Shown piece after piece: positions 8,684-18,746 of a DNA stretch of 64,000 bases (position 1 is the first letter of the stretch; each line of letters begins with the position of its first letter). The notes below the pieces were generated by a model that was given only the letters and a program-made list of their open reading frames with translations, was not told the origin of the DNA and did no database searches. Origin of the DNA: CBDCPI01 sp965220245. Its GTDB lineage: Bacteria; Chloroflexota; Dehalococcoidia; Lucifugimonadales; UBA3495. The stretch lies in NCBI GenBank assembly GCA_965220245.1, contig CBDCPI010000001.1:62001-126000 (forward strand), in the 5' to 3' direction. Made by a program: the position numbers and the translations under genes.

Positions 8684-9469
8684 CCTGGTCCCCCTGAAGC
8701 AGGAGGAGTCCATCGTCGAACACACAACCCTGCCCTTCGCTTCAGCGTCGATGGAGTTGCTGCTGGCGGCAGTGGACACCCTGCTGAAACGGGCCTACTC
8801 CCGCCCCGGAATGCGGGGCCGCTACGCGGGCGGGGCATACCTGGAGTGCGTCCTCTACCGTGCCCAGCCCTGGGGAAGGGACTTCCACTTCAAGCAGCCC
8901 GTGGGCCGCTGGGACCGGGCCTCCCGCGTCATCCGGGGCCAACTGGAGGCCGACCACCCCCAGGCTCCGGTGGAGGAGATGACCTTGGCCCTGTCCAACC
9001 TCACCGGGGAATCGGGAGTGCAGTTGAGCCTGCTGGCCGACCTGCGGGGAGACCGGGAGCAGCGGCTGGCCGAGGCGGAGCGTCAACTTCAGGCCCGGAC
9101 GAGGGGCAGGCCCGCCCTCTACCGGGTGGTCCAGGTGGCCCCCTGGCACCCGGCCCCGGAGATGCGGGCCATGCAGGTGCCCGTCGACGCTTCAGGCGCG
9201 GACGGCATGAAGCCTCTCTCAGTGCCGTTGTCAGTCACGGTGCGCGAGGGGCCGGACGGCCAACCGGAGGCGGTGCGCCTGGGGGAACGGTGGCGCCGGG
9301 TGGCCCGCATCGAGGACACTTGGAGCTTCGACCTGTGGTGGATGCCCCAGCCCCTGACCCGGACCTACTACCGGGTGGGAAGGGAGGACGGCGGGGAGGT
9401 GACCCTGTTCCGGGACCAGCGGGAGGACCGTTGGTACCGGCAGGACTCCTAGAGGGCGGGCGTCTTCCT

Positions 9470-12400
9470 GTGGCTGCCGGTTACGTGGAACTCCACGCCA
9501 AGAGCTTCTATTCCTTTGGAATGGGGGCGTCCCACGTTCACGAACTGTTGGCCCAGGCCGGGGAGTACGGGTATAACGCCCTGGCCTTGACCGACGCCAA
9601 CCTGTGCGGCGCCCTGGAGTTCGCCCGGCTGGCCGACAGCCTGGGCGTCCGTCCCATCACCGGAGGCGAGCTGACCCTGGCCGACGGCTCCCGCATCGTG
9701 CTGCTGGCCCGGACCCGCCAAGGCTACGCCAACATCTCCCGCCTGTTCACCCTGGCCAACGCCCACGACCGCCGGGAACCCCGGCTGGACCCGGAGTTCT
9801 TGGCGGGACATGCTGGGGGAGTCATCCTGCTCACCGGCGGACGCGACGGCCCGCTCTCCAAGCTGCTGCTGGAAGGCCGGCGCGTGGAGGCCAACCGGCT
9901 GCTCAGTGACTACCGGGAGTGGTTCGGTGGGGACGGGATGTACGTGGAGCTCCAGCAGAATTTCCTCAAGGGCGATACGGCCCGCAACCGGGAGTTGGCG
10001 AAACTGGCCCGCAGAGAGGGCATACCCCTAGCCGCCACCAACGATGTCCACTACCACTGCCCGGAGCGCTACCGCCTGCAACACACCCTGGTGGCGGCCC
10101 GGCGCAACGTCACCATTGAGCAGGCCCTTCCCTACATCCGGCCCAACGACCACCTCTGCCTGAAACCCCCAGCCTGTATGAAGGAAATCTTCCGGCAGTA
10201 CCCGGAGGCTGTCGCCAACACCGTCAGAATCGCGGAGCAGTGCGGCTTCGACCTGGCCACCGGCTTGGGCTACTCCCTGCCGGAGTGCGCCGTGCCCCAG
10301 GGGTACACTCCCGACAGTTACCTGCGGCGCCTCTGCCTGGAGGCCGCGCAACGGCGTTACGGCGCCGTATCCCGGCAGGTGCAGGAACGCCTGGACGAGG
10401 AGTTCCACCTGATTGAGGGCCACGGCCTGGCCGGGTTCCTGCTGCTCTACCGGGAGATTGTCCTGCTGGCCCAGGAAATCATGGTGGAGCAAGGGTTGAC
10501 CCACCCGGAAATCCCCCTGGATGAGCGGCCCCCGGGCCGGGGCCGGGGTTCCTCGGTGGCCCTGCTGGTGGGCTACCTCATCGGCATCAGCCACGTGGAC
10601 CCGCTGCACTGGGGCCTGACCCTGGAGCGGTTCATCTCCGAGGACACCTCCCTGCTGCCGGACATCGACCTGGACTTTCCCCGCGTCCTCCGGGACGAAC
10701 TCATCCAACGGGTGCACCGGCGCTTCGGGCCGGAGCGCGCCGTCCTGGCCGGGGCCGTCGCCACCTACTCGGCCAAGGGCATCATCCAGGACCTGGGCAA
10801 GGCCCTGGGGCTGCCCGGGGAGGACCTGAAGCGCCTCTCCCGGCAATTCCACTCCCACGACGCCGCCGACCTGGAACGGGAGATGCTGGCCCTGCCCGGC
10901 TACCGCGACAGCGTGGACTCTCCGGGCTGGCGGGAGTTGGTGGAACTGGCCCCCCAACTGATGCACGCTCCCCGGAGCCTGGGCCAGCACGTCGGGGGCA
11001 TGGTGCTGAGCAGCTCCCCCATCCCCGAGCTGGTCCCCGTCCGCGCCGGGGCGATGGAGGGCCGCCACATCATGGACTGGAACAAGGACTCGGTGGCCGA
11101 CGCCAACTTCGCCAAGATAGATTTGCTGTCGTTGCCGGTGCTGGACCAGTTGGAAGAAGCCCTCGACCTGATAGAGGAGAAAGAGGGCCGCCGCCCCGAC
11201 CTGGCCCGCCTCAGACCCGACGACCCCGCCGTGTACGACATGATCAACGCCGGACGCTCCAAGGGGGTGTTCCTGCTCCAGTCGCCGGCCCAGCTGAAGA
11301 TGGGGCAGCGGCTGAAGTCCCGCAGCCTCCTGGACCTGGCCTACCAGGTGGCCCTCATCCGCCCCGGCGTGGGCGTGCAGGGGAGCGCCGTGTCCCAGTT
11401 CGTGGAGCGGTACCGCCACGGGGCTTCCTGGGAGTACGACCATCCCTTGGAAGAGCGCGCCCTGGAGCGTGGCTACGGGATCATCGTCTGGCAGGAGCAG
11501 GTGGTCCAGCTCATCAAGGACGTGGCCGGGATGACCGCCGCCCAGGCCGATGAGATAAGGCGGGCCTTCGCCAGGCCCAACAACGGGCATCTCATCGCCC
11601 TGCACCGGCGGCGCTTCCTGGAAGGGGCGCGGAAGAACGGGGTGCCGGAGGAGATTGCAGAGAAGATATTCGCCAAGCTGAACGGCCAGTATATGTTCCC
11701 CGAAAGCCACTCCCACGCCTTCGCCGTCACCGCCTACCAGGCGGGCCTGGCTGAAGCGTTACCACCCCCTGGAGTTCTTCGCCGCTCTGGCCAACAACCA
11801 GCCGATGGGCTTCTACCCGGTGGAGACGTTGAAACAGGACGCCAAGCGCTTCGGGGTGCTCTTCCTCAACCCCTGCGTGAACCGCAGCGGCGTGGACTGC
11901 CTCCCGGAGCAGGACTCGGTGCTGCTGGGACTGCGTTTCGTGAAGGACGTGGGTTTGGCGTCGGCAAGGATCATCGTGGAGGAGCGGGAGCGCCACGGTC
12001 CCTACGCCGGGGCCGCCGACCTGGTGCGGCGGACCGGCCTGAAGCCCCAGGCGGTGGAGTCCCTGGTGATGGCCGGGGCCTTCGATTCCCTCAGCCCCAA
12101 CCGCCGGAAGGCCCTGTGGGACGCCGGGCTGGGTATCCGGCCCACGAAGAACGGGCAGCGGGCCTTCCCCGCTTCTGCCAACGGCAGCGTGCCAAACCTT
12201 GCCGACTTCTCCGCCTGGGAGAAGATGGCGGGGGAGTACCGGGTCATGGGCATCCACCCCAAGGGCCACCTGATGGAGTTCGTGCGTCCCAGCCTGAGCC
12301 CCCAGGTGCTGCCCGCCGCCGCCGTGGAGAGCGTCGCTGAAGGAGAGAAGGTCCTGGTGGCGGGCTGGCCCATCGCCCGGCAGCACCCCAAGGGACAGGA

Positions 12401-12617
12401 CAGGACGGTGTTCGTCACCATCGAGGACGAGAGCGGGGACGTGCAGCTAATCCTGTGGCCCCGGGTCTTCCACCAAAGTCGCAGGCAGTTGGGGAGCCAT
12501 GTGCTCCTGGTGGGGGGTACAGTATCCCGCTGGGACGGGACGGCCAACGTCGTCGCCTCGGACGTGCGTGGCATCCATCCTCGCGTCTCCATGCCCGCCG
12601 CTCACGACTGGCATTAA
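9470..12617 (+). CDS. dnaE2: Error-prone DNA polymerase DnaE2 (one +1 frameshift)
   Basis: About 1048 residues once one extra G in GCGGGCC (11741-11747) is ignored; without correction the frame breaks after HAFAVTAYQAG. PHP domain first (ELHAKSFYSFGMGA, ALALTDANLCGA), where two metal-binding His of the usual LHCHS and LTDHN motifs are replaced, so this site is probably not catalytic. The polymerase Asp residues are all present: PDIDLDF and AKIDLLSL. Helix-hairpin-helix region and OB fold follow (VFVTIEDESGDVQLILWPR). Start chosen as GTG 9470, 17 bp after imuB. Carries out translesion synthesis with ImuB. Functional only if the frameshift is an assembly error. Confidence 0.9.
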
Positions 12618-12760
12618 GAGCTAGCGGTTTGACCGCCGGTTCGAGCCTTGTCAGATGGTCTTGCCCTGCCTGAAGATGACGCGTGTGGGAACTGTGGAGT
12701 TGAACTCGCCGCTCAGGTTGGCGTAGGCGGTCATTATGTCTGCTCTTGGAATAGATTCAG

Positions 12761-14881
12761 TTACCGGCCCCGCTGTTGCCGGGCGCGGAACTTCAACCCG
12801 CATATCATAGCCAGCGGAGCGATCAACAGGAACATACTGATAGCCGCCGCGCCCGGCGGCGTATCTCCGTCCGGGTAACTGCACGCGCCGCCGGATTCCG
12901 GGGCAGGGGTAGGTTCCTGCGCCGCAATTGCGGTTGGCCCGGGGATCTTCGTGGGTTCAACCGGCGCGGGGGTTGACGTCGGCACGAGGGTAGGCGTTGG
13001 TGTTGGCAGCGGTGTCGCTGGCGGAATAGGCGCAGGCGTGTGCGGTGGCGGTGCCAGCCCGCTGATGGTCAGCGTGAAGCTGCCGGACAGTCCGGCTTCG
13101 TAGGTGGTGGACTCTATGGTATAGGTTCCGGCGGCCAACCCATCCTCTATCCTGGAGTATCTGTCCGGGGAGCCTTGACTCCTGAAGGACTTGCTAGTTC
13201 TTCCTGCGCCCTTCTGCAGGTACAGATAGGTATTGGTATCGTCGGATTCCAAGGTAATGAACACTGCTGAGTCCGCATCCAGAGTGAAGACGTAGAAGCG
13301 GGCATAGCTGCCGGGGCGGTTGAAAGAGAGGCAGGCGCTGCTCCATGCCCCGGAGACAACCCCGTCTGCGGCAACCATTTCCAAGCAGTTGTCCTCTACG
13401 AGTGTAGTAGTATGGGGCGCCGGCTCAACCGTTGGCGCCGTCCGGTTTTGGCTCCCGAACTCCTGCCAGCTTGCCGTCCCGTCGCCGTCGAAGTCAAACT
13501 TCAGGGCCGGATACTCGCTGCTCGTGCCGAAGTCCCATAAATCATCCGCCCCGGTGGCCGGGTCGTCATCTCCGTCGGCGTTCCAACTGCCGTAAATGCC
13601 GGTATATGCAGTGGGCGACTGCAACACGGCGGTGGTCTTGCCTTCCCCGCTGGCCGAGGTTTCTTGCCCAGTGGTTTGCGTGTCCCAGTAGCTGACCGAT
13701 TCCTTGATGGTCTGGCTTTCGGCCCCAATCAGCCCGCCGGCTTCAACATCGCCCGACACGCTGCCGACGGCGTAGCTGGCTACGACCCTGCTGCTGTGAC
13801 TCTCCCCGGCCAGCCCGCCGACATTGATTTCCCCTGACACGGCGCCGGTGGCATAGCTGGCGATAATTGTGCCGCCATTCGACCCGGCCCGCCCGCCGAC
13901 ATTACTACTGCCCGTCACTCTGCCTGTGGCGTAGCTCCCTCTAATGACGACGCTGCTCCCTCCGGCCAGTCCGCCTGCGCCACGACCGCCCGTCACGTCG
14001 CCGGTGGCATAGCTGGCGATGATGATGCCGTCAAGTCCCAGGGACCCGGTAAGACCGCCAACGACGCTATCTCCCGCGATGTCGCCCGTGGCGTAGCTGC
14101 TGCTGATGGTTCCCCAGTTCCCCCCGGTAAAGCCACCGATGAAGTCTCCATACTCGCCGCACGACACGCTGCCGGTGGCGTAGCTGCCGCTGATGACCCC
14201 TTCATTCTCCCCAACCAGGCCTCCGGCGTGGTGATGGTAGCCCGACACGCTGCCGGTAGCGTAGCTGTCCCCGATTTCGCCCATGTTTCGCCCGGCCAGC
14301 CCGCCAACATTTTCCAGCCCGGCCACACTGGCGTTGACTATGCCCGTATTACAAATGACGGCGGAATACCCGGTATAACCGAAAAGGCCAACAGTGGGCG
14401 GCTCCTCCCCTTGGAAGGCAGTGCGATTGACGTAGAGGTTGGCGATGGCGTGTCCGTTGCCGTCGAAAAGGGCGTTGAACCTGTCGCCGTAGCCGTCTTC
14501 GTCCCCGATGGGCAGCCACCCCTCGCCCGCCGTCCACGCAGCGCTGACCGTGCCGGATGCGTAGCTGTCGGCGTCATTGAAATCGAGCGGGCGGGTCAGT
14601 TCGTAGCTGTCACAGTTGTCGTTGCAGACCTCCTTCTCACCGGATACGGGATAGGCGGCGGCGTAGGCGTCAATGCCGGAATCGTCGTCTGCCTTCCCGT
14701 CGCCGTCCAGGTCGTAGCGGATGGCGTCCAACTGCTCCAGAAACTCGACTTCAATCAGCCCGTCGCCGTCGGTGTCGTACTTGCCATCGCCTGACTGCGA
14801 ACTGGCAATGCCGTAGGTTGCCGACATTGCCAGCAGCGTTATCCCCAGGAGTAGAACTACAGTCCTTGCGGGAATCCCCAT
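12761..14881 (-). CDS. Secreted, membrane-anchored GLUG-repeat protein
   Basis: 706 residues from ATG 14881, which has GAGGA 5 nt upstream; the longer frame upstream looks non-coding. Signal peptide (TVVLLLGITLLAMSATYGIA), then Asp-rich calcium-type loops DTDGDGLIEV and DLDGDGKADDDSG, followed by about eight GLUG-type repeats of the form GGLxGxNxGxIxxSYATGxVSG. A second region resembles a bacterial pre-peptidase C-terminal domain (AGTYTIESTTYEAGLSGSFTLTISG), then a Pro/Thr-rich spacer and a C-terminal membrane helix (SMFLLIAPLAMICGLKF) with a basic tail. Probably a cell-surface adhesin or matrix protein; no enzymatic motif seen. Confidence 0.85.
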   Translation of the reverse strand: MGIPARTVVLLLGITLLAMSATYGIASSQSGDGKYDTDGDGLIEVEFLEQLDAIRYDLDGDGKADDDSGIDAYAAAYPVSGEKEVCNDNCDSYELTRPLDFNDADSYASGTVSAAWTAGEGWLPIGDEDGYGDRFNALFDGNGHAIANLYVNRTAFQGEEPPTVGLFGYTGYSAVICNTGIVNASVAGLENVGGLAGRNMGEIGDSYATGSVSGYHHHAGGLVGENEGVISGSYATGSVSCGEYGDFIGGFTGGNWGTISSSYATGDIAGDSVVGGLTGSLGLDGIIIASYATGDVTGGRGAGGLAGGSSVVIRGSYATGRVTGSSNVGGRAGSNGGTIIASYATGAVSGEINVGGLAGESHSSRVVASYAVGSVSGDVEAGGLIGAESQTIKESVSYWDTQTTGQETSASGEGKTTAVLQSPTAYTGIYGSWNADGDDDPATGADDLWDFGTSSEYPALKFDFDGDGTASWQEFGSQNRTAPTVEPAPHTTTLVEDNCLEMVAADGVVSGAWSSACLSFNRPGSYARFYVFTLDADSAVFITLESDDTNTYLYLQKGAGRTSKSFRSQGSPDRYSRIEDGLAAGTYTIESTTYEAGLSGSFTLTISGLAPPPHTPAPIPPATPLPTPTPTLVPTSTPAPVEPTKIPGPTAIAAQEPTPAPESGGACSYPDGDTPPGAAAISMFLLIAPLAMICGLKFRARQQRGR

Positions 14882-15686
14882 GAATATCCTCATTTCGTTC
14901 GGCGAGCTTGCCTCTGCCGGACGGCGGCGTTGCTCTAGAAGGCCAGTGGGTGGAGGCCGCCCCCATGTGCCGGACCGGACTCGCGCCAATGGTGCATTCT
15001 ACGTGCGGCGCACCGGCTGTCAAAGGCATTTGGAATATATACGTGGTGAACGCCGCCAGCAGCAGGGTGAGCAAATTCATCAATTTCCCCAGCGAAGACA
15101 GCGCGCCAGCGTGGACGGGCCCATAGCCGGGGGAGTCTGCCCGGGTAGAAGGCTGTCTGCGAGTGATACGACGTTGCCGCCAACAGGAGCGGCCGGTCAT
15201 CAGTCTTGGGCTTAATCGTAACCGGATGAGCGGGGGATACCGACCGAACTGGGCAGCCTCCTCAGCCTGATAGACTTTTGCCTCTGTTAGAAAACCAGTA
15301 GAGCAGTGAGATACCCGAGAAACCTGCCAGTCTCTCCAACCCACGATTTCTGTCCTTCGACGGCAACAAGTTGAGCGGCCGGGTTCCACTTAACCTATCC
15401 AGGTTGACGGCGTTGGAGCATTTTCAAATTCCAAGAAAAACTCAGGGCTCTGCGCGTCACGCGACAACGTTTGCCAAGCATGGCTCCAGAACATAAGCAA
15501 TCGCAGCGGTGACAAATGGGTGCCTTAGCCGGGCGGTCACGGCGGGCAGCGTTTCCCTTCCATTGCGAAGGCAGACAGTGGTTACTGACACCGGAAGCCG
15601 GGCGCCACCGCAGATCTAGAGCGCCAATTTGAACCGTAGCGTGAAGGTGTGAAAGTTGTAGTGGACACGGAATCATCCTTAGTAGG
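14882..15686. other. Gap with no supported gene
   Basis: About 800 bp upstream of the GLUG gene. Open frames on both strands are short, mutually overlapping and lack family features. One minus-strand frame near 15080-14980 begins MNLLTLLLAAFTTYIFQMPL, hydrophobic, but has no good ribosome site. The right part (15400-15680) looks degenerate. It presumably holds the GLUG gene promoter. Confidence 0.5.
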
Positions 15687-16030
15687 TGAGGTGGACCCGG
15701 AATTTCGGACAGGTAGCTAAGTGAGAGTCCTGCTCCTAAACTAAGGGCAGCTGTTGCTGTCGGGAAGGAGTGGGAAATGTCGAAAGAACGAAGGAAACAC
15801 AGCCCGGCCTTCAAGGCCAAGGTGGCGCTTGAGGCGGTGAAGGGCCAGGAGACGATAGGCCAACTGGCCGCCCGGTACGAAGTCCACCCGGGCCAGATAC
15901 AGGCTTGGAAGACAGCCTTCACCGAAGGCGCCGCCGGGGTCTTCGGCAAGGACCAGGAGAAGAAGGCCAAGAACGACGCCGCCCTGATCCCCCGGTTGTA
16001 CCAGGAGATCGGCCAGCTGAAGGTGGACTC
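15687..16030 (+). mobile_element. Truncated IS3-family element (left end plus orfA)
   Basis: Left terminus TGAGGTGGACCCGG at 15687-15700 and a leader matching the copy at 5967-5878. It carries the orfA frame from ATG 15777 (AAGGAGTGGGAA before it), MSKERRKHSPAFKAKVALEA, through QIGQLKV-type sequence. Similarity stops near 16028, just after LKVD, so the OrfA C-terminus (to the stop at 16082) is unrelated filler. OrfB and the right end are gone. Confidence 0.75.
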
Positions 16031-16082
16031 GAGATTCCTATGTCCCCCATTGTTAGATTCTGACAGGGATGGCAACCTATGA
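15777..16082 (+). pseudogene. IS3 OrfA, C-terminus replaced
   Basis: Helix-turn-helix transposase subunit; residues 1-83 match the family (KGQETIGQLAARYEVHPGQI, LIPRLYQEIGQLKVD), and the last 18 residues do not. Without OrfB it cannot transpose. It marks the left edge of the low-GC island with the DUF262 cassette. Confidence 0.75.
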
Positions 16083-16225
16083 ATGGATCGCACCATGGGA
16101 CTTAGCCACTGGCTCGATCTCTCTAGGTTGACACACGCCGACGCTTTGGGTAACGTTGGTCTACTACCCATATCGATTCGACGGTAGGGTCGAGGTGGTG
16201 TCTGTCTTTAGTTGGGGACTAGCCA

Positions 16226-16287
16226 TTGATCACCAACGTCTACATGGGCGGCCTCAATCTCTACTACCACGCCCTGATTGACACGCC
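16226..16287 (+). pseudogene. 5' fragment of a NYN-domain (LabA-like) gene
   Basis: From TTG 16226 the frame reads MITNVYMGGLNLYYHALIDTP, the first strand and helix of NYN/LabA-type RNases (usually VYxDGxNLYY; here the key Asp is Gly). Family resemblance stops at TGACACGCC (16279-16287). The matching continuation lies 3.5 kb away at 19802, in the same phase. This is read as one gene split by the DUF262 cassette. Confidence 0.6.
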
Positions 16288-16503
16288 GCCAAGACCAGGG
16301 AGTACCGCCTGCGCTGACCGGCTCAGACTCCCATTTCCGTCTCTAGGGCGAGCGCTCTTCAGGGGACTCTGCGGACGCGGGTTCGAATGTAGGCCCACAG
16401 ATCCGGCCTGCAAGTACCGTACCGCGATCTGCGGGAGGCTCTGTCCCCGGGATCGAAGCCACGCCCATGTGAAATCCTTGAGTTGTAGAGAGAGGAGATG
16501 CGC

Positions 16504-17658
16504 GTGACGACCTCCAAGGACACCGTTGACCAAACAGGCCCCGACGATTTAGGGATCGACCCCGAAGACACCCAGTTTCGTGACATCGAACGCCCGTGGG
16601 ATCCTGAGAGCATTCGGGTCGCCACGAACAGTTTCTCGCTTCGAAACATGATTGATCTCATCGCCGACGGGAGTCTGGATCTCGCCCCAGATTTCCAGCG
16701 GTTACAAGTCTGGAATAGGGTGCAGCGAGCCCAGCTTATTGAGTCGATACTATTGCAGATACCACTGCCGGCCTTCTACTTTGCTGAAGACGCCGAAGGG
16801 ATGCTACAGGTCGTAGATGGTGTCCAACGACTATCAACCGTAAATGACTTTGTCACCGGCGGTAGTAACGGCAAGGGAGGATTCCCTCTCGATGGCCTCG
16901 AATACCTAGCTGACGTCAAGGGAAAACGTTTCGATGATCTACCGAATCTCTGGAAGCGCCGTATCTACAATACGCAAATTGTCGCTCATGTGATCGCTCC
17001 AACGACTCCTCCTGATGTGATGTACGACATCTTCCGACGAATCAATACTGGAGGTACGCCACTCACTGGCCAAGAGATCCGACATTGCGTTGCCAAGAAG
17101 AGGAGTCGCATGTTCTTGAAGCAGCTAGTTACGTTGCCTGCTTTCGAGAAGGCTACTCCAGCATCACTTCACAACCACAAGCGAATGGTTGACCAGGAGA
17201 TCGCACTCCGGTTCACGGCTTTCTGGCATCTGACGCCAGCAAAATATTCCAAAGACAATACACTCGAGGGTTTTCTCCTCCAAGCAATCCGAGAAATCGA
17301 CGATCCGGCGGTACTCGATGACCGTGCCCTCGCTGGCATATCTGCGGCGTTCGAGCGCGGCTTGGATCTTGCCTATGCGGTATTCGGTGACGACGCGTTT
17401 CGCAAGTGGCCGACGAACAGTCATCGCCGCAACCCTTTCAATCGAGCACTCTTCGAAGCCTGGACCGTAGAGCTTGCCAGAGCCGATGCAGATGCTGTGA
17501 CTATATCAAAGCGCGACATTTGTCGATCTGCTCGCGAGGTCATGACCACAGATGTTGCCTACATTAGTTCTGTATCATCTGCTACAGGAGATAGTGTCTC
17601 TGTCCATACCAGATTCTGGAAAACAAGGGCCATCATCATGGAGGCAATCAGCGAATGA
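16504..17658 (+). CDS. DUF262 (GmrSD-type) domain protein, first gene of probable defence cassette
   Basis: 384 residues from GTG 16504, which sits 6 nt after AGAGGAG; the ATG at 16498 directly abuts that site and is less likely. DUF262 hallmarks: LDLAPDFQRLQVWNRVQRAQ, LPAFYF and VVDGVQRLSTVNDFV (the DGQQR motif as DGVQR), plus FRRINTGGTPLTGQEIRH. DUF262 is a ParB/sulfiredoxin-like fold with NTPase/nuclease roles in GmrSD and other phage-restriction systems. Overlaps the next gene by 4 bp (ATGA). Base composition is clearly less GC-rich than the neighbours, suggesting transfer. Confidence 0.85.
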   Translation: MTTSKDTVDQTGPDDLGIDPEDTQFRDIERPWDPESIRVATNSFSLRNMIDLIADGSLDLAPDFQRLQVWNRVQRAQLIESILLQIPLPAFYFAEDAEGMLQVVDGVQRLSTVNDFVTGGSNGKGGFPLDGLEYLADVKGKRFDDLPNLWKRRIYNTQIVAHVIAPTTPPDVMYDIFRRINTGGTPLTGQEIRHCVAKKRSRMFLKQLVTLPAFEKATPASLHNHKRMVDQEIALRFTAFWHLTPAKYSKDNTLEGFLLQAIREIDDPAVLDDRALAGISAAFERGLDLAYAVFGDDAFRKWPTNSHRRNPFNRALFEAWTVELARADADAVTISKRDICRSAREVMTTDVAYISSVSSATGDSVSVHTRFWKTRAIIMEAISE

Positions 17659-18746
17659 TTCGCTCCATGGAAATTCATAACTTTAAGGCATTTGAACGAA
17701 TCGCACTTCGCTTCGGGCAATTGACTATGATCACTGGAGTAAATAATTCCGGTAAGAGTTCGGTGCTACAAGCGATCGCGCTTGCAGAGATCGCGTCCAC
17801 GACCGGCCCACGGGTTCAGCTGAATGGGAGTCTGGGACTGGCGCTTGGCGAGGCCCAAGACGTGCTCAATCACCGAGCAACAGAGCAGCTTATCGAATTG
17901 ATAGCAACCGGAGACAACGGCACGGATACATTCCGATTGGCAGTCCCGCAGGTTGACAGGAGTGTCGTGCTAGAGCGGGTCGACATAGTTCCTCGGACTG
18001 GCAGCCGAGACTGGTATATCGGCACGTATTTATGTGCTGAGCGTCTTGGTCCGCGAGACCTTTCCGAAGTTGCCGACGACGGCGCCGACCGCGTGGATGT
18101 GGGCACCCAGGGTCAGTTCACTGCACACGCACTGGCCCGCTTCTCGCGCCATCGCGTACAAAACCTACTGCTCCATCCGTCCAGTGGCGAGAGCAGCCTA
18201 GCGCCAACGCTCGTGGCGCAGTCAGAGGCATGGTTATCCTCGATTGTGCGGCCGGTTCAATTGCAAGCGACGTGGCTTCCACAAGCCAATGCCGCTACGC
18301 TCCGTTTTCGTGACATGGACGTGACCTCTGAGTGGAAGCGCCCGGCGAACGTAGGCTTTGGACTGACCTACACACTCCCGATCATCGCCGCCGCCCTGGG
18401 TAGCGTTGCTGGCACCGTGTTCATCGTTGAAAACCCTGAAGCACACCTTCATCCAGCAGGACAGTCGGAGATCGGAAGGTTCCTGGTCCGCCTAGCAGCT
18501 ACCGGCGTTCAGGTGGTGATTGAGACCCATAGCGATCACCTTCTCAACGGCATCCGTCTCGCTGTTACGGGCGAACGTCTTCTCGCAGCAGAGGATGTCG
18601 CAATCCACTTTCTTGGACCTGATGAAAGCGAGAACACGGAGATATCACTAGGCAGTACCGGTGCACTCGACATTTGGCCTTCCGGGTTTTTTGATCGAGC
18701 CGAGCATGATCTCGCGGCACTGTCGAGGATCCGACGTCGTGGCTAA
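17655..18746 (+). CDS. AAA/SMC-like ATPase with DUF3696-type C-terminus
   Basis: 363 residues. Starts MIRSMEIHNFKAFERIALRF; Walker A GVNNSGKSS (28-36), Walker B region VFIVENPEAHLHP, switch region IETHSDHLLNGIR, and C-terminus ALDIWPSGFFDRAEHDL, the WPxGFFD signature of DUF3696 ATPases. These are OLD/RecF-like ATPases often found beside DUF262 or TOPRIM effectors in defence loci. It overlaps both neighbours (4 bp upstream, 8 bp downstream), so the three genes are translationally coupled. Likely the sensor or motor subunit; this role is inferred from family context. Confidence 0.85.
   Translation: MIRSMEIHNFKAFERIALRFGQLTMITGVNNSGKSSVLQAIALAEIASTTGPRVQLNGSLGLALGEAQDVLNHRATEQLIELIATGDNGTDTFRLAVPQVDRSVVLERVDIVPRTGSRDWYIGTYLCAERLGPRDLSEVADDGADRVDVGTQGQFTAHALARFSRHRVQNLLLHPSSGESSLAPTLVAQSEAWLSSIVRPVQLQATWLPQANAATLRFRDMDVTSEWKRPANVGFGLTYTLPIIAAALGSVAGTVFIVENPEAHLHPAGQSEIGRFLVRLAATGVQVVIETHSDHLLNGIRLAVTGERLLAAEDVAIHFLGPDESENTEISLGSTGALDIWPSGFFDRAEHDLAALSRIRRRG

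Larger units (their letters stand above)
6665..9452 (+). pseudogene. imuB: ImuB-type (catalytically inactive) Y-family polymerase, frameshifted and IS-interrupted
   Basis: The 5' part (6665 to about 7078) starts MRVACVLVTHLRAKVEMGRQ. It has no Asp where active Y-family enzymes carry DxD, as in ImuB. One extra G in a GGGG run near 7075 shifts the frame; the next part reads AKFPAFAAARTSRPLGAV to LSLGRDHTPLAPP. At 7351 an IS4-like element interrupts the gene; the sequence resumes at 8684 as VPLKQEESIVEHTTLPFAS and runs to 9452. The C-terminus WMPQPLTRTYYRV...LFRDQREDRWYRQ resembles the small DUF6504-type domain associated with these genes. ImuB normally bridges the beta clamp and DnaE2 in error-prone lesion bypass. 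dnaE2 follows after 17 bp. Confidence 0.85.

Noticed and set aside
6933..8723. 596-codon open frame on the minus strand across imuB and the IS
   Set aside because: Crosses the IS junctions and lies opposite well-identified genes; no domain features.
10028..11716. 562-codon open frame on the minus strand
   Set aside because: Antisense shadow of dnaE2 in GC-rich DNA; its translation is low-complexity Gly/His/Leu/Val text without any family motif.
12651..12760. Minus-strand tail reading ADIMTAYANLSGEFNST
   Set aside because: Short, no recognisable family, no start; could be a remnant but not supportable.
16370..16400. tRNA-like GGGTTCGAATG text
   Set aside because: The bases on each side do not pair as a T-arm and no acceptor or anticodon arm is found upstream.
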